Of a stretch of DNA of 64,000 bases, positions 37,535 through 45,834 are shown piece after piece. A program made the translations under genes and the position numbers. A model generated the notes under the pieces. It was given only the letters and a program-made list of their open reading frames with translations. It had not been told where the DNA came from and did not search any database. This stretch comes from Hydrogenivirga caldilitoris. GTDB lineage: Bacteria; Aquificota; Aquificia; Aquificales; Aquificaceae. How positions within the stretch are numbered: the first letter of the stretch is position 1; each line of letters opens with the position of its first letter. The stretch is from the NCBI RefSeq assembly GCF_003664005.1, contig NZ_RCCJ01000001.1, positions 682,001 to 746,000 of the forward strand, read 5' to 3'.

Positions 37535-37957
37535 TTAAGTTTTTTCCTCAGGTGGGTTGTAAAGGAATCCTATCAAACCTCCCCAGACCAGATGCAGTAT
37601 AAAAGTAGAGATTTGTGCACTCAGAGGCATGGGATGCTGGAACCAGGCAGCACCACCTATGGAACCTACAATAGAAACTATCACGACGAATATATGCCAG
37701 AGAACACCGTAAACGAGACCCTTTACCAGTCCGGGACCTGGAAGCTTGCTCCACACCTGCGGGAGCACGAGAGGTATTGAGAAGAGGATTGAGTCAACCT
37801 GATGGTGGAAGACCCACTTGGGGTCCTTCATGCCGGGGAAGACCCCAAATAGTCCAAACCACTTAGCGTATACCTCGTCAAGGATCACCATCGCCCAACC
37901 GCCCATTTGAGAGGCAAACAGGAAGCTCCAGAAGTTAACTCCCCTTATAACCCCCAT
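37535..37957 (-). CDS. Hypothetical four-helix membrane protein
   Basis: A 140-residue inner-membrane protein with about four hydrophobic segments and several histidines and tryptophans near membrane faces (WVFHHQVDSILFSI, VLWHIFVVIV, FILHLVWGGLIGFLY). The family is not recognised; the histidine pattern would allow heme binding but this is not shown. First gene of the minus-strand redox operon, with GGAGGTG before the ATG and a good promoter upstream. Confidence 0.75.
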   Translation of the reverse strand: MGVIRGVNFWSFLFASQMGGWAMVILDEVYAKWFGLFGVFPGMKDPKWVFHHQVDSILFSIPLVLPQVWSKLPGPGLVKGLVYGVLWHIFVVIVSIVGSIGGAAWFQHPMPLSAQISTFILHLVWGGLIGFLYNPPEEKT

Positions 37958-37988
37958 GGCTTCACCTCCTTTTGCAAGCTTTGTGGAA

Positions 37989-38016
37989 ATTTTACCTCTT
38001 GAGGAAATGAAGTCAA
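37989..38016 (-). promoter_or_regulatory. Sigma-70-type promoter for the redox operon
   Basis: On the minus strand TTGACT (38016-38011) and TAAAAT (37994-37989) are separated by 16 nt, a good -35/-10 pair for the operon starting at 37957. The hxlR operator lies about 27-44 bp upstream of this -35. Confidence 0.6.
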
Positions 38017-38042
38017 GTACTTACTTTAATGTCATATACTAT

Positions 38043-38060
38043 CCTTTAGTATACTAAAGG
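38043..38060. promoter_or_regulatory. Perfect 18-bp palindrome, likely HxlR operator
   Basis: CCTTTAGTATACTAAAGG is a perfect inverted repeat located just before hxlR and overlapping its ribosome binding site; a partial repeat (ATACTA) precedes it at 38036-38041. HxlR-family regulators bind short dyads in their own promoter region, so autoregulation and control of the divergent redox operon are likely. Confidence 0.6.
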
Positions 38061-38072
38061 AGGAGTTATGGT

Positions 38073-38450
38073 ATGAACGGAAAGGAGTATCACTGTCCGG
38101 TTGAGCTTGTTATTGAGCTTATAAGCGGTAAATGGAAACTCCTGATACTGAGGGAGCTTATGTCTGGAACGAGGCGCTTCTCCCAGCTTCAGAAAGCTAT
38201 ACCCGGCATAACCCAAAAGATGCTGACAAAACAATTGAGAGAGCTTGAGGAAGCTGGTTTGGTTCACAGAAAGGTCTATCCGGAGGTTCCTCCCAGGGTT
38301 GAGTACAGTCTTACGGAACTTGGTAGCAGTCTTGAAGAGATATTTGACTCAATGCATAGATGGGGTCTCAGGTATATGGAGTACAGAATAGGGAGGCAAG
38401 CTCCCCTGAAAACTTCCACGGACTTAGACCATCTTAAGGACCGCTCTTAA
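38073..38450 (+). CDS. HxlR-family transcriptional regulator
   Basis: A 125-residue winged-helix protein of the HxlR/MarR-like group: CPVELVIELISGKWKLLILREL at the N terminus with the conserved cysteine (Cys8) that in related regulators senses electrophiles such as quinones or aldehydes, then ITQKMLTKQLRELEEAGLVHR. GGAGGAG is 7 nt before the ATG. The surrounding genes (quinone reductase, dioxygenase, alcohol dehydrogenase, old yellow enzyme) fit this sensing role. The 3' end overlaps adh by 27 nt. Confidence 0.92.
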   Translation: MNGKEYHCPVELVIELISGKWKLLILRELMSGTRRFSQLQKAIPGITQKMLTKQLRELEEAGLVHRKVYPEVPPRVEYSLTELGSSLEEIFDSMHRWGLRYMEYRIGRQAPLKTSTDLDHLKDRS

Positions 38451-39434
38451 CCGGACTTTGCCCTCTCTGACTCTATCCAGAACCTCATTCACTTTGTCAA
38501 AGGGGTGAATCTCTACAAGAGGCTTTATACCGAAATCAGCTGAGAACTGGAGTGTTTCTCTGAGAAGCTTTCTTCCACCAACCGCAGAGCCCGTTACTAC
38601 TATCCTCTTAGTTATCAGGTCAAAGGGAATCACTTGAATTGGGTCCCGGGCTGCACCAACAACAGAGAGTCTGCCTCTTGGGGCGAGACCACCGATGAGG
38701 GTCTGTATGGCTTCAGATTTAAATACAGTTGTAAGTATCACGTCAGCCCCTCCGAGCTTCTTTAGCTCCTCTGCGGGGTCGGTTTTTGAGGTGTTGATGA
38801 AGTAGTCAGCACCGAGCTCTCCTGAAAACTCCTCCTTCTCCTGGGAATGGCTCAACGCTGCAACCTTAGCGCCCATAGCCTTTGCATACTGGATGGCAAG
38901 GTGTCCGAGTCCGCCAACACCCTGAACAGCCACAAGTTCGTCAGGCTTTATATTCAGATGTTTTAAAGCAGCGTAAACGGTTACCCCTGCACAGAACAGA
39001 GGGGCAGCGTGAGCGAGGTCAAGGTTGTCCGGTATCTTTGTTACGAATCTGCCGGGTGCCTTCATATACTCGGCGTAACCCCCCTGTTTTGTTATCCCTG
39101 TTATCTCCTGGTTGGGGCATAGAGGTTCATCTCCTTCAACGCAGTAGTTGCAGACTTCACAGGAGGAGTATATCCAGGGCATTCCTACCCTGTCCCCCTC
39201 TTTTATCCATGTAACCTCCTTACCTACCTTAACCGCTATACCTGCAACTTCGTGTCCCGGAACTGTTGGATAGCTGACCCAGTCAGCCCAGTCCCCGTCA
39301 ACTATATGAAGGTCACTATGACACACCCCGCAGTAGTGAACTTGTATGAGCACTTCATCATCGTTTATCTCCGGCATATCCCACTCTTCAAAGACCAATG
39401 GTTTCTTTGGCTCCTTGCAAACTGCAACCTTCAT
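38424..39434 (-). CDS. Zinc-dependent alcohol dehydrogenase
   Basis: A 336-residue medium-chain dehydrogenase of the AdhA/AdhP type: catalytic zinc site CGVCHSDLHIVDGDW and PGHEVAG, structural zinc cysteines in CEVCNYCVEGDEPLC, and the NAD(P)-binding GVGGLGHLAIQYAKAMGA. It interconverts alcohols and aldehydes. It follows the old yellow enzyme gene with a 12-nt gap, probably as one operon. Confidence 0.94.
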   Translation of the reverse strand: MKVAVCKEPKKPLVFEEWDMPEINDDEVLIQVHYCGVCHSDLHIVDGDWADWVSYPTVPGHEVAGIAVKVGKEVTWIKEGDRVGMPWIYSSCEVCNYCVEGDEPLCPNQEITGITKQGGYAEYMKAPGRFVTKIPDNLDLAHAAPLFCAGVTVYAALKHLNIKPDELVAVQGVGGLGHLAIQYAKAMGAKVAALSHSQEKEEFSGELGADYFINTSKTDPAEELKKLGGADVILTTVFKSEAIQTLIGGLAPRGRLSVVGAARDPIQVIPFDLITKRIVVTGSAVGGRKLLRETLQFSADFGIKPLVEIHPFDKVNEVLDRVREGKVRLRAVLKMV

Positions 39435-39446
39435 CGCACCACCTCC

Positions 39447-40502
39447 TTACCAGGCTCTTATATACTGCCTTGGTACTTCAGGTTTTAAACCCGCCTGTTT
39501 TGCCCATCTAAGAGGCAGGTAAGGGTCCCTTAAAAACTCCCTTCCTATCGCCACAAGGTCCGCCCTTCCGTTTGAAATTATCTCCTCAGCCTGTTCGTAA
39601 GTCCTTATCACACCAACAGCCATAGTCCTTGCATCGGTTTTCTTCCTTATCTCCTCTGCAAAGGGGACCTGGTGACCGGGATACTCTACAAAACCCTCCT
39701 CCTCTGATATCCTACCGGAAGAACAATCTATAAGGTCAACACCCTCTTCCTTTAGGAGTTTCACAAGTTCAATACTCTCCTCAAGAGTCCATCCGCCCTC
39801 AACGTAGTCAACAGCAGAAATTCTTACGGAAAGGGGTATGTTGTCCGGAATCTCCTTTCTTGCTATCCTCACAACTTCAATAAGAAATCTCACCCTGTTT
39901 TCAAAGGAACCGCCATAGCTATCCTCTCTTTTGTTAGTTAATGGGGATAAAAATTCATGTATCAGGTATCCGTGGGCAGCGTGTATTTCAATCAGATCAA
40001 AACCTGCCTCAACAGCCCTTTTGAAGGCAAGTCTGTATGAGTTCTGAATCTCTTTTATATCCTCTAAGGTTGCTTCCCTCGGTGGAAGCCAGTTTTTTCC
40101 AAAAGGTATGGAGCTGGGAGCTATGGCATCCTTTGTCCCTCTGACCTTTACCTTATCCCTTTCCCAGGGAGGGTAGCTCTCAGCTTTTCTACCGGCGTGA
40201 GCTAACTGGATACCAACCTTAGCACCAAACTCCTTACACAATTTGCAGAGTCTGGAGAGACCTTCAGTATGCTCATCTCTGTATATCCCAAGGTCTAAAG
40301 GCGATATCCTGCCTCTCTCTTCTACCGCAGTGGCTTCAAGGATTATAAGCCCTGCTCCCCCGACTGCCCTTGATGGGTAGTGAACCATATGCCAGTCCGA
40401 TACGTAACCGTTTTGGGAAGAGTACATACACATGGGAGACATGACTAGCCTGTTTCTTAAAGTGGTGCCCCTCAGCTTAAACTCTGTGTAGAGAAGGCCC
40501 AT
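39447..40502 (-). CDS. NADH:flavin oxidoreductase, old yellow enzyme family (YqjM/NamA-like)
   Basis: A 351-residue FMN barrel: PMCMYSSQNGYVSDWHMVHY near the N terminus, IQLAHAGRKA, the active-site EIHAAHGYLIHEFLSPLTN and FVEYPGHQVPFAEEIR. It reduces activated C=C bonds of enals or quinone-like compounds. The ATG at 40502 overlaps the upstream gene's stop (TGATG); a GTG one codon earlier is possible. Confidence 0.92.
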   Translation of the reverse strand: MGLLYTEFKLRGTTLRNRLVMSPMCMYSSQNGYVSDWHMVHYPSRAVGGAGLIILEATAVEERGRISPLDLGIYRDEHTEGLSRLCKLCKEFGAKVGIQLAHAGRKAESYPPWERDKVKVRGTKDAIAPSSIPFGKNWLPPREATLEDIKEIQNSYRLAFKRAVEAGFDLIEIHAAHGYLIHEFLSPLTNKREDSYGGSFENRVRFLIEVVRIARKEIPDNIPLSVRISAVDYVEGGWTLEESIELVKLLKEEGVDLIDCSSGRISEEEGFVEYPGHQVPFAEEIRKKTDARTMAVGVIRTYEQAEEIISNGRADLVAIGREFLRDPYLPLRWAKQAGLKPEVPRQYIRAW

Positions 40503-41023
40503 CACAGATTAAACTTTTCCTCTAATTCCCTCACTTTCCTCTCAAGTAGGTTGCTGAGACCTCTGAGCTCGTTTAGGAGAGCTCCATACTCTCTCTTCTT
40601 CTGGTAGAGCTCCTTCTCAAGAGCCTGTTCCTTCTGGTAGAGGTCAAGCTCCTCAGCCTTCAGTTTGTCGTACCTGGACCTAAGCTCCGCTATTCTGTTA
40701 TTCAGTTCAAAAGCCTTGGAGGTGAGTCTGTCTCTCTCTTTTATCATCCTCTCGTACTCCCTTGGAGACTCTGCCCTCCTCAGGTATTTGTCGTGATAGA
40801 AAACCTTCTGTTTCACCTCGGTGAATTCGTGCTCAAGTTTTCTAATTTCCCTCACAACCTCAAGGGATTCGCTCTCCTTCTGGGTAAGGAGGTTTCTCAC
40901 CGTATCAAGCTGGGTTTCAAGCTCCCCTATCTCTTTTGGTATGTGTTTGAGGGCTTCTTCAACTTTGGACACCCTATCCCGCAGTTTCCTGATTTCTCCC
41001 GATATAACTTTCACTGGATTCAT
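40502..41023 (-). CDS. Coiled-coil hypothetical protein
   Basis: A 173-residue, almost wholly coiled-coil protein (residues about 5-170, heptads rich in Leu, Glu and Lys). It resembles the N-terminal coiled-coil part of the CT398/zinc-ribbon family, but no zinc ribbon follows. Function unknown. TAAAAT (41036-41031) is 7 nt upstream of the ATG and is interlaced with the -10 of the divergent sugar dehydrogenase-like gene. Confidence 0.72.
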   Translation of the reverse strand: MNPVKVISGEIRKLRDRVSKVEEALKHIPKEIGELETQLDTVRNLLTQKESESLEVVREIRKLEHEFTEVKQKVFYHDKYLRRAESPREYERMIKERDRLTSKAFELNNRIAELRSRYDKLKAEELDLYQKEQALEKELYQKKREYGALLNELRGLSNLLERKVRELEEKFNL

Positions 41024-41040
41024 ACCTTATATTTTAGACG

Positions 41041-42126
41041 ATGGTGAGCTTCCTGGTTCTTCTCTTTTTTACTTTCTCCTTCTCTTTAGAGCTTAAGCTA
41101 CACGATGTCTTTGGTATGAGCTTTACAAAGCCTGTCTTCATGATTGAGTCTCCTGTTGAAAAGAACAGGTTTTACCTCCTTGAGCAAAATGGGGTGATAA
41201 AGACCTTTAAGAAAGGGGACAAGGCAGCTAAGGTTTTTCTTGACCTGAGGGATAGGGTGGAAAACGGTGGTGAAATGGGGCTTCTCGGTATGGCTTTTCA
41301 TCCGAAGTTTGTGGAGAACGGGTATCTTTTTGTTTACTATACGGACAAGGCGATGAACTCTGTGGTTGCCCGCTTCAAAGCCCTTAATGCTCAAAAGGCA
41401 GACCCAACCTCTGAGAAGGTAATACTGAAGCTAAAGCAACCCTTCTCCAATCATAACGGTGGGATGATAGCCTTTGGACCTGACGGTTATCTGTACGTCG
41501 CCTTTGGAGACGGAGGTTCAGCCGGAGACCCTTACAACCATGCTCAGAACGTTCAAACACTGCTTGGTTCAATAATCAGGATTGATGTTGATAGAGGAGA
41601 CCCTTACTCTGTACCCTCGGATAATCCCTTTGCCAAAGGGAGTGGAAAGCCGGAGATTTACGCCTGGGGGTTGAGAAATCCCTGGAGGTTCAGCTTTGAC
41701 AGGATAACGGGGGAACTCTGGGTGGGCGATGTTGGTCAGGACAGGTGGGAGGAGGTAAACCTGGTTGATAAGGGGAAGAACTACGGATGGAGGTGCTATG
41801 AGGGGAACCATCCCTATAACCTTGAAGGTTGTCTGTCAAGGGACAACTACACCTTTCCAGTTTACGAGTATCCCCTGAGGGATGGAAACTGTGCCGTTAT
41901 AGGGGGGTACGTTTACAGGGGGAAAAAGATAAAGGAGCTTTACGGGGCTTACCTTTTCGGAGACTACTGCTCTGGAAGGATATGGGCTCTCTTCAAGATG
42001 GGTGAGGAATACAAAGCCCTTTTGCTTCTTGATGCGAGTATCAGAATATCCTCTTTCGCTGAAGACACGGAGGGTAACCTGTACGTCCTTGACCTGGGCG
42101 GTAAGGTTTACCTACTCGGAGACTGA
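41041..42126 (+). CDS. PQQ-dependent sugar dehydrogenase-like beta-propeller protein
   Basis: A 361-residue exported protein with a signal peptide (VSFLVLLFFTFSFS) and a six-bladed propeller of the soluble aldose/glucose-sorbosone dehydrogenase type: GLLGMAFHPKF, NHNGGMIAFGPDGYLYVAFGDGG, EIYAWGLRNPWRFSFD and GDVGQDRWEEVN. Substrate and cofactor use are not established. TATATT at 41028-41033 lies 7 nt before the ATG and there is no ribosome binding site. Overlaps the convergent adaptor gene by 19 nt. Confidence 0.9.
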   Translation: MVSFLVLLFFTFSFSLELKLHDVFGMSFTKPVFMIESPVEKNRFYLLEQNGVIKTFKKGDKAAKVFLDLRDRVENGGEMGLLGMAFHPKFVENGYLFVYYTDKAMNSVVARFKALNAQKADPTSEKVILKLKQPFSNHNGGMIAFGPDGYLYVAFGDGGSAGDPYNHAQNVQTLLGSIIRIDVDRGDPYSVPSDNPFAKGSGKPEIYAWGLRNPWRFSFDRITGELWVGDVGQDRWEEVNLVDKGKNYGWRCYEGNHPYNLEGCLSRDNYTFPVYEYPLRDGNCAVIGGYVYRGKKIKELYGAYLFGDYCSGRIWALFKMGEEYKALLLLDASIRISSFAEDTEGNLYVLDLGGKVYLLGD

Positions 42127-42605
42127 ATTATTATGACAGGTTGAGCTTGAAGCTCCCCGTTCACATAGGAACCTTCAGGGGCGAGAATTTTCACAATTCT
42201 ACCGTCAACAGGAGAGGTTATCTCTGTATAGGATATGAAGACCTCAACCCTTTTTATCTCACCCTCAACCTGCTGGAGCTGAGCCTTAAGGGTATCATAC
42301 TCTATCTTTTTATCTTCAAGGGTGCTTTCAGCCAGAAGGTCTCTATCAAAAAGCTCTTTGAGTCTGTTATAGTCCCTTTCTACCTTCCAGAGTTTAGCTT
42401 CCAGCTCCTTCTTTCTTCCGAGGAGTTTTTCCTTCTCCGCAGCATATATAGCCGGGTCAATGTTCATCAGGAGTTGTCCTCTCTTTACCCTTTCTCCCTC
42501 CTTGACAAACACCTTTGCAACCTTTCCGGTTACTATGGTGTATACCTTAATCTCCGCTGCCACAGCTGAGCCTAACAGCAAAAGCAATACCAACAGAAAC
42601 CTCAT
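42108..42605 (-). CDS. Short periplasmic efflux adaptor (HlyD/RND type)
   Basis: A 165-residue secreted protein: signal peptide (RFLLVLLLLLGSAVAA), a split lipoyl domain (VYTIVTGKVAKVFVKEGERVKRGQLL and TSPVDGRIVKILAPEGSYV) and a coiled-coil hairpin between (about 57-120). It lacks the beta-barrel and membrane-proximal domains of full adaptors, so it is unusually short. The upstream TolC-like gene supports an export role; no RND or ABC pump gene is in the window. Confidence 0.82.
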   Translation of the reverse strand: MRFLLVLLLLLGSAVAAEIKVYTIVTGKVAKVFVKEGERVKRGQLLMNIDPAIYAAEKEKLLGRKKELEAKLWKVERDYNRLKELFDRDLLAESTLEDKKIEYDTLKAQLQQVEGEIKRVEVFISYTEITSPVDGRIVKILAPEGSYVNGELQAQPVIIIQSPSR

Positions 42606-42627
42606 CTGCTCCTCCTCTCACACGGTT

Positions 42628-43884
42628 TCATATCTCTTCTACCTTTTCCTTAAAGAAAGGAACCTTCTCTTCAAAAACCTTCATCGGGTCTTCTCCTAAC
42701 AGGTCATAAAGTCTCATAAGAAAGAGTATCATTTCAAATTTTGCTTGCATGACCCTTCTTTCCGCCTCCGTCTTGGTTGACATAGCGTAGCCAAGGTCAA
42801 AAGCCAGTTCAAGCTCATAGTTGGACCGTGACAGGTCAAGGTTTTCCTGAGCCCATCTGTCATAGGTTACCGCATCCTGATATTTGGCGTAGAGCTCTTC
42901 CCAGAGGTAGGGAGCCTTCAGTATGTCCCTCTTTATACTCTCCTCCACGTCCTTTCTTTCAACCTCAACAGCTCTTTTTAAGTCTAAGAAGCTCCTCTCC
43001 CTGAAGAACGAAGACCTTCCATCAAATAGAGGAATCCGGAGCACTACGTTCCCCTCACTTTTGAATCTATCCATGTGCTCGTATTTATTCTTCACTTCAA
43101 GGTAAGCGTACAGCTCCGGGTAAAGTATCCTTTTTTCTTCCTTAGCCCTGCTTTCAAAGTAGGCTACCTCAAGCTCTTTAACCTTAAGAAGGTAATTACC
43201 TGTGTACCTATCTTTTAAAAGGTCTGTGTCTATAGTCTTGTTTTCGGGAACTTCAAAGGATAGAAGCTCATCCATTTTGACCTGGAGAGGTTTATCAACA
43301 TCTATACCCAGGAACCTCTTCAGTTCATATAGGGTTTCGTTATACTTTCTCTGGGCTTCCATAAGCTGTGTTCTAAACCTCCTGTAGGTTGCCTCCCATT
43401 CTGCCACCTTAACTCTGTCCGAGAGACCTCTCTCCAGCCTTTCTCTTTCCCTGTCAAATCTGACGTAGGCAACAGCCATCTCTTCCCTTTTGACTTCAGC
43501 CAGTTTTTCAGCTAAAGCCAAGTCCATGAACAGCTTTACGGTCTTTATCTTCACCTGCCTTTTAAATTCCTCCAAGAGCTCCCTCTTTATCTTTGTGCTT
43601 ATCTCCACCGACCTTATCCGGGCTAACCTGTTGCCAAAGTCAAGCAAGAGAACCTGACCAAAGAAGTTAAAGCCGTCTTTGTCTACAAAGAGGTCAACCT
43701 TAGGTGAAAACCTGTCCCACTTTTCTGCCCTGTAAAGGTCCTCCAGAGAAAGCAGCTCGTTTTTAATTCTCCCTATCTCCCTGTTATTCTCAAGGGCGAT
43801 CTCTACAGCCTTCTTGGGACCTAAAACAGGAAGCTCCTGGGAAAGGGAGAGAGAAACCAACATGAGTATAAGTAAGAATGCCAT
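42628..43884 (-). CDS. TolC-family outer membrane channel protein
   Basis: A 418-residue protein with a signal peptide (to about residue 14, SLS) and two long helical repeats typical of outer-membrane efflux proteins (GPKKAVEIALENNREI at the start of repeat one; the C-terminal repeat has RWAQENLDLSRSNYELELAFDLGYAMSTKTEAERRV). It would form the outer-membrane tunnel for the short adaptor encoded downstream. Confidence 0.88.
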   Translation of the reverse strand: MAFLLILMLVSLSLSQELPVLGPKKAVEIALENNREIGRIKNELLSLEDLYRAEKWDRFSPKVDLFVDKDGFNFFGQVLLLDFGNRLARIRSVEISTKIKRELLEEFKRQVKIKTVKLFMDLALAEKLAEVKREEMAVAYVRFDRERERLERGLSDRVKVAEWEATYRRFRTQLMEAQRKYNETLYELKRFLGIDVDKPLQVKMDELLSFEVPENKTIDTDLLKDRYTGNYLLKVKELEVAYFESRAKEEKRILYPELYAYLEVKNKYEHMDRFKSEGNVVLRIPLFDGRSSFFRERSFLDLKRAVEVERKDVEESIKRDILKAPYLWEELYAKYQDAVTYDRWAQENLDLSRSNYELELAFDLGYAMSTKTEAERRVMQAKFEMILFLMRLYDLLGEDPMKVFEEKVPFFKEKVEEI

Positions 43885-43886
43885 CG

Positions 43887-44408
43887 CTATCCGCTCTTTT
43901 CTCTCTCTTCTCTCAGAAACTTGTAAAAACTCTTTTCTCTGTAATGCCCTTCAGCTATATATCTCCCTATAAGGAGCCAGTCCTTGGCAGGTATGTAACC
44001 TACCATCTTCAAAATCTGCTTCCCCTCATAGTCCACGAAGAGAAAGACAGGCGTGGCTCTTACCCTGTGCTTGTGGGCAAACTCCTTCTCGGTCATCTCC
44101 TTACCATCAAAGTCAACCACAGGGTTTGAACCTTTTATATCTATCAAAACCATATAGAAGTGTTTCGTGAAGTAGCTCTTCACCTCAGGGTCTTGGAACG
44201 TAACCCGGTACATCTTGTCACAGAAAGGGCAAGCCTCTTGATGAAACATGATAAAGAGAAACTTTCCTTTCTGTTTTGCTTCTTCAAGGTCTTCTTTGAG
44301 GTTCAGGAAGGAGAGCTTTACGAAGGGGACTTCCACGTTAGGTAGAGCGAAGACCGGTGAGAGCAAAAAGAAAAAAAACAGAACGCTCGTTAGCTTTACC
44401 TTGAGCAT
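43887..44408 (-). CDS. Thioredoxin-fold periplasmic protein (SoxW-like)
   Basis: A 173-residue protein with a signal peptide (LTSVLFFFFLLSPVFA) and a thioredoxin domain with active site CPFC in HQEACPFCDKM and cis-Pro in VRATPVFLFVD. It resembles SoxW/DsbD-gamma-like proteins that reduce periplasmic disulfides. It is the first gene before tolC-adaptor; 2 nt separate it from the TolC-like gene. Confidence 0.87.
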   Translation of the reverse strand: MLKVKLTSVLFFFFLLSPVFALPNVEVPFVKLSFLNLKEDLEEAKQKGKFLFIMFHQEACPFCDKMYRVTFQDPEVKSYFTKHFYMVLIDIKGSNPVVDFDGKEMTEKEFAHKHRVRATPVFLFVDYEGKQILKMVGYIPAKDWLLIGRYIAEGHYREKSFYKFLREEREKSG

Positions 44409-44484
44409 GGCAATAATTTACCCAAGCGACTTCTGTAAGTCAAGTGTGGTAATATTTTTAAAACACCTTTTTAGGAGAGTAAGA

Positions 44485-45267
44485 ATGGCGGAGAAAAAGT
44501 GGAGAACGGCTATAACCCGGCACGTGGAACACGAAACTTACGTGAGAGGCTACAGACTCCTTGACCTTGTTGGAAATCTGAGCTTTGCTCAGGCGATATA
44601 TCTCGTGCTCAAAGGGGAGTTGCCTAATGAAGCAGAGTCAAAGATGATGGAGGCTATCTTCGTCTCGGTTATTGACCACGGTATAGCGCCTCCCTCTGTT
44701 ATAGCCGCCAGGGCTGTTGCAAGCGGTGGAAATTCTCTTAACGTTGGTGTTGCTGCAGGTGTGATGGCTTTTGGCTCAGCCCATGGAGGAGCCCTTGAGG
44801 ACGCCATGAGGTTCATTCAGGAGAATGTAGCCAGTGGCAGACCTGTAAATGAAGTGGTCTCGGAGTACATGTCTCAGAAAAAGCCTATACCGGGCTTTGG
44901 TCATAGATACTACAAGGAATTTGACCCAAGGACCAGAAGGTTGATGGAGCTCGCCAAGACCTACGGCTTCTATGGGAAACACTGTGAGTTTGCGGAAAAG
45001 GTTGAAGAAGAGATATTCAAGCAGAAGGGTAAGAGGATCGTCCTTAACGTGGACGGTGCTATAGCTGCCGTCGCTTCGGAGATGGGTTTTGATTGGAGGC
45101 TTGGAAAGGGTTTCTTTATAATAGGAAGGGTTCCAGGGCTTGTGGCTCACGTATATGAAGAGCTGACCACGGAAAAGCCCTTTTCCAAGAGGCTAAACGA
45201 GGAGGAGGAAACCGAATATACGGGCGTTCCTCCAAGGGAGCTCCCTGTAGAGTTTAAGAAGGTATGA
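44485..45267 (+). CDS. ccl: Citryl-CoA lyase
   Basis: A 260-residue citrate-synthase-like protein starting MAEKKWRTAITRHVEHETYV, with the catalytic region GFGHRYYKEFDPRTRRL and HGGALEDAM. In Aquificaceae Ccl cleaves citryl-CoA to acetyl-CoA and oxaloacetate, the second half of the two-step citrate cleavage of the reductive TCA cycle (the first half, citryl-CoA synthetase CcsAB, is not in this window). AGGAGA is 7 nt before the ATG; the longer open frame runs into the divergent thioredoxin gene and is not used. Overlaps the next gene by 4 nt. Confidence 0.92.
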   Translation: MAEKKWRTAITRHVEHETYVRGYRLLDLVGNLSFAQAIYLVLKGELPNEAESKMMEAIFVSVIDHGIAPPSVIAARAVASGGNSLNVGVAAGVMAFGSAHGGALEDAMRFIQENVASGRPVNEVVSEYMSQKKPIPGFGHRYYKEFDPRTRRLMELAKTYGFYGKHCEFAEKVEEEIFKQKGKRIVLNVDGAIAAVASEMGFDWRLGKGFFIIGRVPGLVAHVYEELTTEKPFSKRLNEEEETEYTGVPPRELPVEFKKV

Positions 45268-45770
45268 GTAAGAACATAGCTTACGGTTTGGGAATACTCC
45301 TTGTGGCTCTCATGCTTTATCTTGGGTTGGTCACGAACTCTCACCAGGAGAACATCGCTGGTGTCTTGCCTGGTAAGGAGGCACCTAACTTTAAATTGAA
45401 AACTATTGAGGGTAAGGAAGTTTCCCTTGAAGACTACAGGGGCAAGGTTGTTCTGGTAAACTTCTGGGCTACATGGTGTCCACCATGCAGGGAGGAGATG
45501 CCTCTCTTTGAGAGGGTATATAGGACGTATAGAAACAAAGGTTTTGAAGTGCTTGCTGTTAGCACTGATAGCTCTCTGGACCCAGTAAAGAAATTCGTTA
45601 AGGAGTATAAGTTGAGCTTTACCGTGCTCTTTGATGACAGGAATATCACCTCCCTGTACGGTATCCAGGGACTCCCTACATCCTTCCTCATAAACAGGGA
45701 AGGAAAGGTGGTAAAGGTAAGGTTGGGAGAGTATAAGGAAATTGAAAAAGACCTTAAGCAAATCTTATAG
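45264..45770 (+). CDS. TlpA/ResA-like thioredoxin-fold protein
   Basis: A 168-residue membrane-anchored protein: one N-terminal transmembrane segment (about 5-25), then a thioredoxin fold with VNFWATWCPPCREEMPLF and cis-Pro in GIQGLPTSFLIN. ResA/TlpA proteins reduce cysteines for cytochrome c maturation or CuA insertion in the periplasm, which fits the cox operon 84 bp downstream. Confidence 0.92.
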   Translation: MSKNIAYGLGILLVALMLYLGLVTNSHQENIAGVLPGKEAPNFKLKTIEGKEVSLEDYRGKVVLVNFWATWCPPCREEMPLFERVYRTYRNKGFEVLAVSTDSSLDPVKKFVKEYKLSFTVLFDDRNITSLYGIQGLPTSFLINREGKVVKVRLGEYKEIEKDLKQIL

Positions 45771-45817
45771 CGGAAACCCCTTTTTGAGTATGGTTATCAT
45801 GTAATCTTCCGTGTAAA

Positions 45818-45834
45818 ATAGAACACTGTTCTAT
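45818..45834. promoter_or_regulatory. Dyad element upstream of the cox operon
   Basis: ATAGAAC-ACT-GTTCTAT, a perfect 7+7 bp inverted repeat, lies about 20 bp before coxC and overlaps a TATAAA-like -10 region. It may be an operator controlling the oxidase operon; the regulator is not identified. Confidence 0.45.

Noticed and set aside
44248-44484. Upstream extension of the citryl-CoA lyase frame
   Set aside because: It is antisense to the SoxW-like thioredoxin gene and the ATG at 44485 has a proper ribosome binding site.
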